In this document: positions 62,995 to 64,000 of the stretch, in pieces
How positions within the stretch are numbered: position 1 is the stretch's first letter
How the letters are laid out: each line of letters opens with the position of its first letter
Source of the DNA: Paraburkholderia acidicola
GTDB taxonomy: Bacteria > Pseudomonadota > Gammaproteobacteria > Burkholderiales > Burkholderiaceae
DNA: 64,000 nucleotides
Reading direction: 5' to 3'
Assembly: GCF_002362315.1 (NCBI RefSeq)
Contig: NZ_MTZV01000004.1
Span: 1,550,001-1,614,000, forward strand
Notes under the pieces: generated by a model
What the model was told of the DNA's origin: nothing
What the model saw: only the letters and a program-made list of their open reading frames with translations
Databases searched by the model: none
Position numbers and translations under genes: made by a program

Positions 62995-63230
62995 TTACGC
63001 CTCGTCGCAGTCAGCTCTACACCAAGAATGTTGAGCACCTGGAGCACCTTGTCGAACCGGACGGTCGCTTTGCCGCCTTCCAGGTCCACAATGAAACGCT
63101 GTCCGGTCTGAGCGAAGTTAGCGAGATCCGCCTGTGTTGCGCCCTGTTTTTCTCGGAGATCACGCACGAGTTTTCCCAGATCCCTGGCGTTCAGGATCTT
63201 CCCGATCGGTGTGATTACGCTGGAATTCAT
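62991..63230 (-). CDS. hipB: HipB-type antitoxin (Xre HTH)
   Basis: 79 residues from ATG 63230. Helix-turn-helix of the Cro/CI type: LGKLVRDLREKQGATQADLA, NFAQTGQRFIVDLEGGKATV and KVLQVLNILGVELTATR. It binds HipA and represses the operon. The frame is open upstream through the operator array, but no start with similarity lies there. Codons 7-10 contain a degenerate operator copy. Confidence 0.92.
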   Translation of the reverse strand: MNSSVITPIGKILNARDLGKLVRDLREKQGATQADLANFAQTGQRFIVDLEGGKATVRFDKVLQVLNILGVELTATRRK

Positions 63231-63363
63231 GGGCGAGTCTCTTGAATATTCCCGATCGGGAATATTATCGCGAGTGTGATGCCCGGGCAAGTCGATTATT
63301 CCCGATCGGGAATATGACCGTAAATATGGCGTCCGAGTAAGCCAATTATTCCCGATCGGGAAT
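63199..63363. repeat. four HipB operator-like palindromes in exact 50-bp register
   Basis: ATTCCCGATCGGGAAT is present perfectly at 63248-63263, 63298-63313 and 63348-63363. A degenerate fourth copy (TTCCCGATCGGT, core at 63201) lies inside hipB. The cores start at 63201, 63251, 63301 and 63351, exactly 50 bases apart. The first full site extends to a 22-bp perfect palindrome. The two upstream spacers match at 27 of 40 bases and 12 of the 13 differences are transitions, so the array arose by tandem duplication. The core differs in detail from the E. coli hip operator but has the same TATCC/GGATA-like shape. Confidence 0.85.
63262..63290 (-). promoter_or_regulatory. hipBA promoter candidate overlapping the first operator
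   Basis: On the minus strand TTGCCC (63285-63290), 17 bases, TAATAT (63262-63267); each hexamer matches the consensus at 4/6. The -10 overlaps the edge of the proximal palindrome and the -35 lies between the first and second operator, a layout suited to autorepression. Confidence 0.55.
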
Positions 63364-63369
63364 ATCGCC

Positions 63370-64000
63370 TTACCTGAACCCCAACGCCACCCGCCCCATC
63401 TCATCAATCCCGCTGTCAAACAACCGCGCAAAAAACGGAATCATATTCGGCGCCATCAGTTGCACGAGCAGCATGCCAACGAGGATCGTCAGTGGAAAGC
63501 CGATCTGGAACACGCCGATCTGCGGCGCCGCCCGGTTCAGGATGCCGAGCGACAGGTTGGCGATCAGCAGCGCTGCCACCACCGGCAACGACAGCAGCAA
63601 CCCCGCCGAAAACACCGTCGCGCCCCATCCCGCGAGCATTCGCCAGCCTCCGGCGCCGAGTATGTTGGCCGCGACCGGCGCCGTCTGGAAGGTACCGAGC
63701 AGCGCGGTCAGCATCTGTAGATGGCCGTCCAGTGCAATGAACGCGAGCATCGCGATGGTGTTCATGTACTTCGAGACAACGGCGCTCGATCCACTTGCAT
63801 GCGGATCGAAGAAGGTCGCGAAGCCGAGCCCCATGCCGAAGCCGATGATTTCGCCGGTGGCCTGAATGGCCGCGAATACGATCTGCATCGTGAAGCCAAG
63901 CGCCACACCGATCAGAAACTGATTAACGATGATCCAGATGCCCGTCGCGGAGAACACGGTGACCTGCGGCAACGGTCCAAGCGTCGGAGCGACGATCAGC
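63370..64000 (-). CDS. fliR: flagellar type III export protein FliR, C-terminal part (5' end outside window)
   Basis: The frame is open to the window edge, so the start lies beyond 64000. The visible 210 residues hold the later membrane helices of FliR: VNQFLIGVALGFTMQIVFAA, GFGMGLGFATFFDP, the ALLLS/PVVAALLIANLSLGIL region, and IGFPLTILVGMLLVQLMAPN. FliR is part of the export gate with FliP and FliQ. The stop is 7 bases from the distal hipBA operator. Confidence 0.95.
   Translation of the reverse strand, partial: LIVAPTLGPLPQVTVFSATGIWIIVNQFLIGVALGFTMQIVFAAIQATGEIIGFGMGLGFATFFDPHASGSSAVVSKYMNTIAMLAFIALDGHLQMLTALLGTFQTAPVAANILGAGGWRMLAGWGATVFSAGLLLSLPVVAALLIANLSLGILNRAAPQIGVFQIGFPLTILVGMLLVQLMAPNMIPFFARLFDSGIDEMGRVALGFR

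Noticed and set aside
63198-63363. Short regularly spaced repeats as a CRISPR array
   Set aside because: Repeats are 16-bp palindromes and the spacers are related to each other, not unique; they lie in the hipBA promoter.
1-64000. tRNA genes, insertion sequences or prophage ends
   Set aside because: I looked for cloverleaf-like segments, transposases and integrases and saw none that I could support by eye.

Overview
The window looks like chromosomal DNA of a Burkholderia-group betaproteobacterium, most likely Paraburkholderia or a close relative. The evidence is high GC with strong third-position bias, the order motAB-cheY-cheA-cheW-MCP-cheRDB-cheYZ-flhBA-flhFG-fliA, the divergent flgNMA / flgBCDEFGHIJ-flgKL block, a DUF2844-DUF3443 pair between cheZ and flhB, and many GTG/TTG starts. 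No database was searched, so the genus is an inference.

Layout. Positions 1-1.4 kb hold the end of a LysR regulator and a small DoxX membrane protein gene. Positions 1.7-5.8 kb encode a 1356-residue protein made of two consecutive TPR plus OGT-like (GT41) modules, preceded by an overlapping 29-codon ORF. Positions 5.8-10.4 kb are a leftward metabolic cluster of nitrilase, threonine-aldolase-like lyase, PhzF-like protein and MocR-type regulator. Positions 10.6-13.4 kb are the leftward flagellin unit fliC-fliD-fliT with a sigma-28 promoter. Positions 13.6-21.3 kb are housekeeping genes: aldo/keto reductase, rpsU, a small CxxC protein, tag, a GlcNAc-kinase-like protein, a Cof-type HAD phosphatase, aqpZ, an H-NS family protein and a GT4 glycosyltransferase.

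Positions 21.3-43.7 kb are the core motility region: flhDC (class I master regulator), motAB and the chemotaxis operon, then the DUF2844/DUF3443 secreted pair, flhBA, flhFG and fliA. Positions 43.8-47.0 kb are an accessory stretch of softer base composition: a lipoprotein, a PCMT-like methyltransferase and a brnTA toxin-antitoxin module. Positions 47.1-61.7 kb are flgN, flgM and flgA leftward and flgB-J, a ycgR-like PilZ gene and flgKL rightward. A hipBA module with a periodic operator array sits between flgL and the 3' end of fliR, which runs off the right edge.

The motility genes form a readable cascade. FlhDC has a long upstream region. A nearly identical 57-bp promoter block precedes flhB and flhF, with a weaker relative before flgB (probable class II). 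FliA/sigma-28 promoters were found upstream of fliC, motA, flgM, ycgR and flgK (class III). FlgM is the expected anti-sigma factor. Most of the window is well-known biology. The best candidates for something new are the four-copy, exactly 50-bp-phased hipBA operator array, the double GT41 protein with its coupled leader ORF, the pepsin-like motifs in the DUF3443 lipoprotein, the repeated tail of CheD, and a FlhG that has lost both P-loop lysines.
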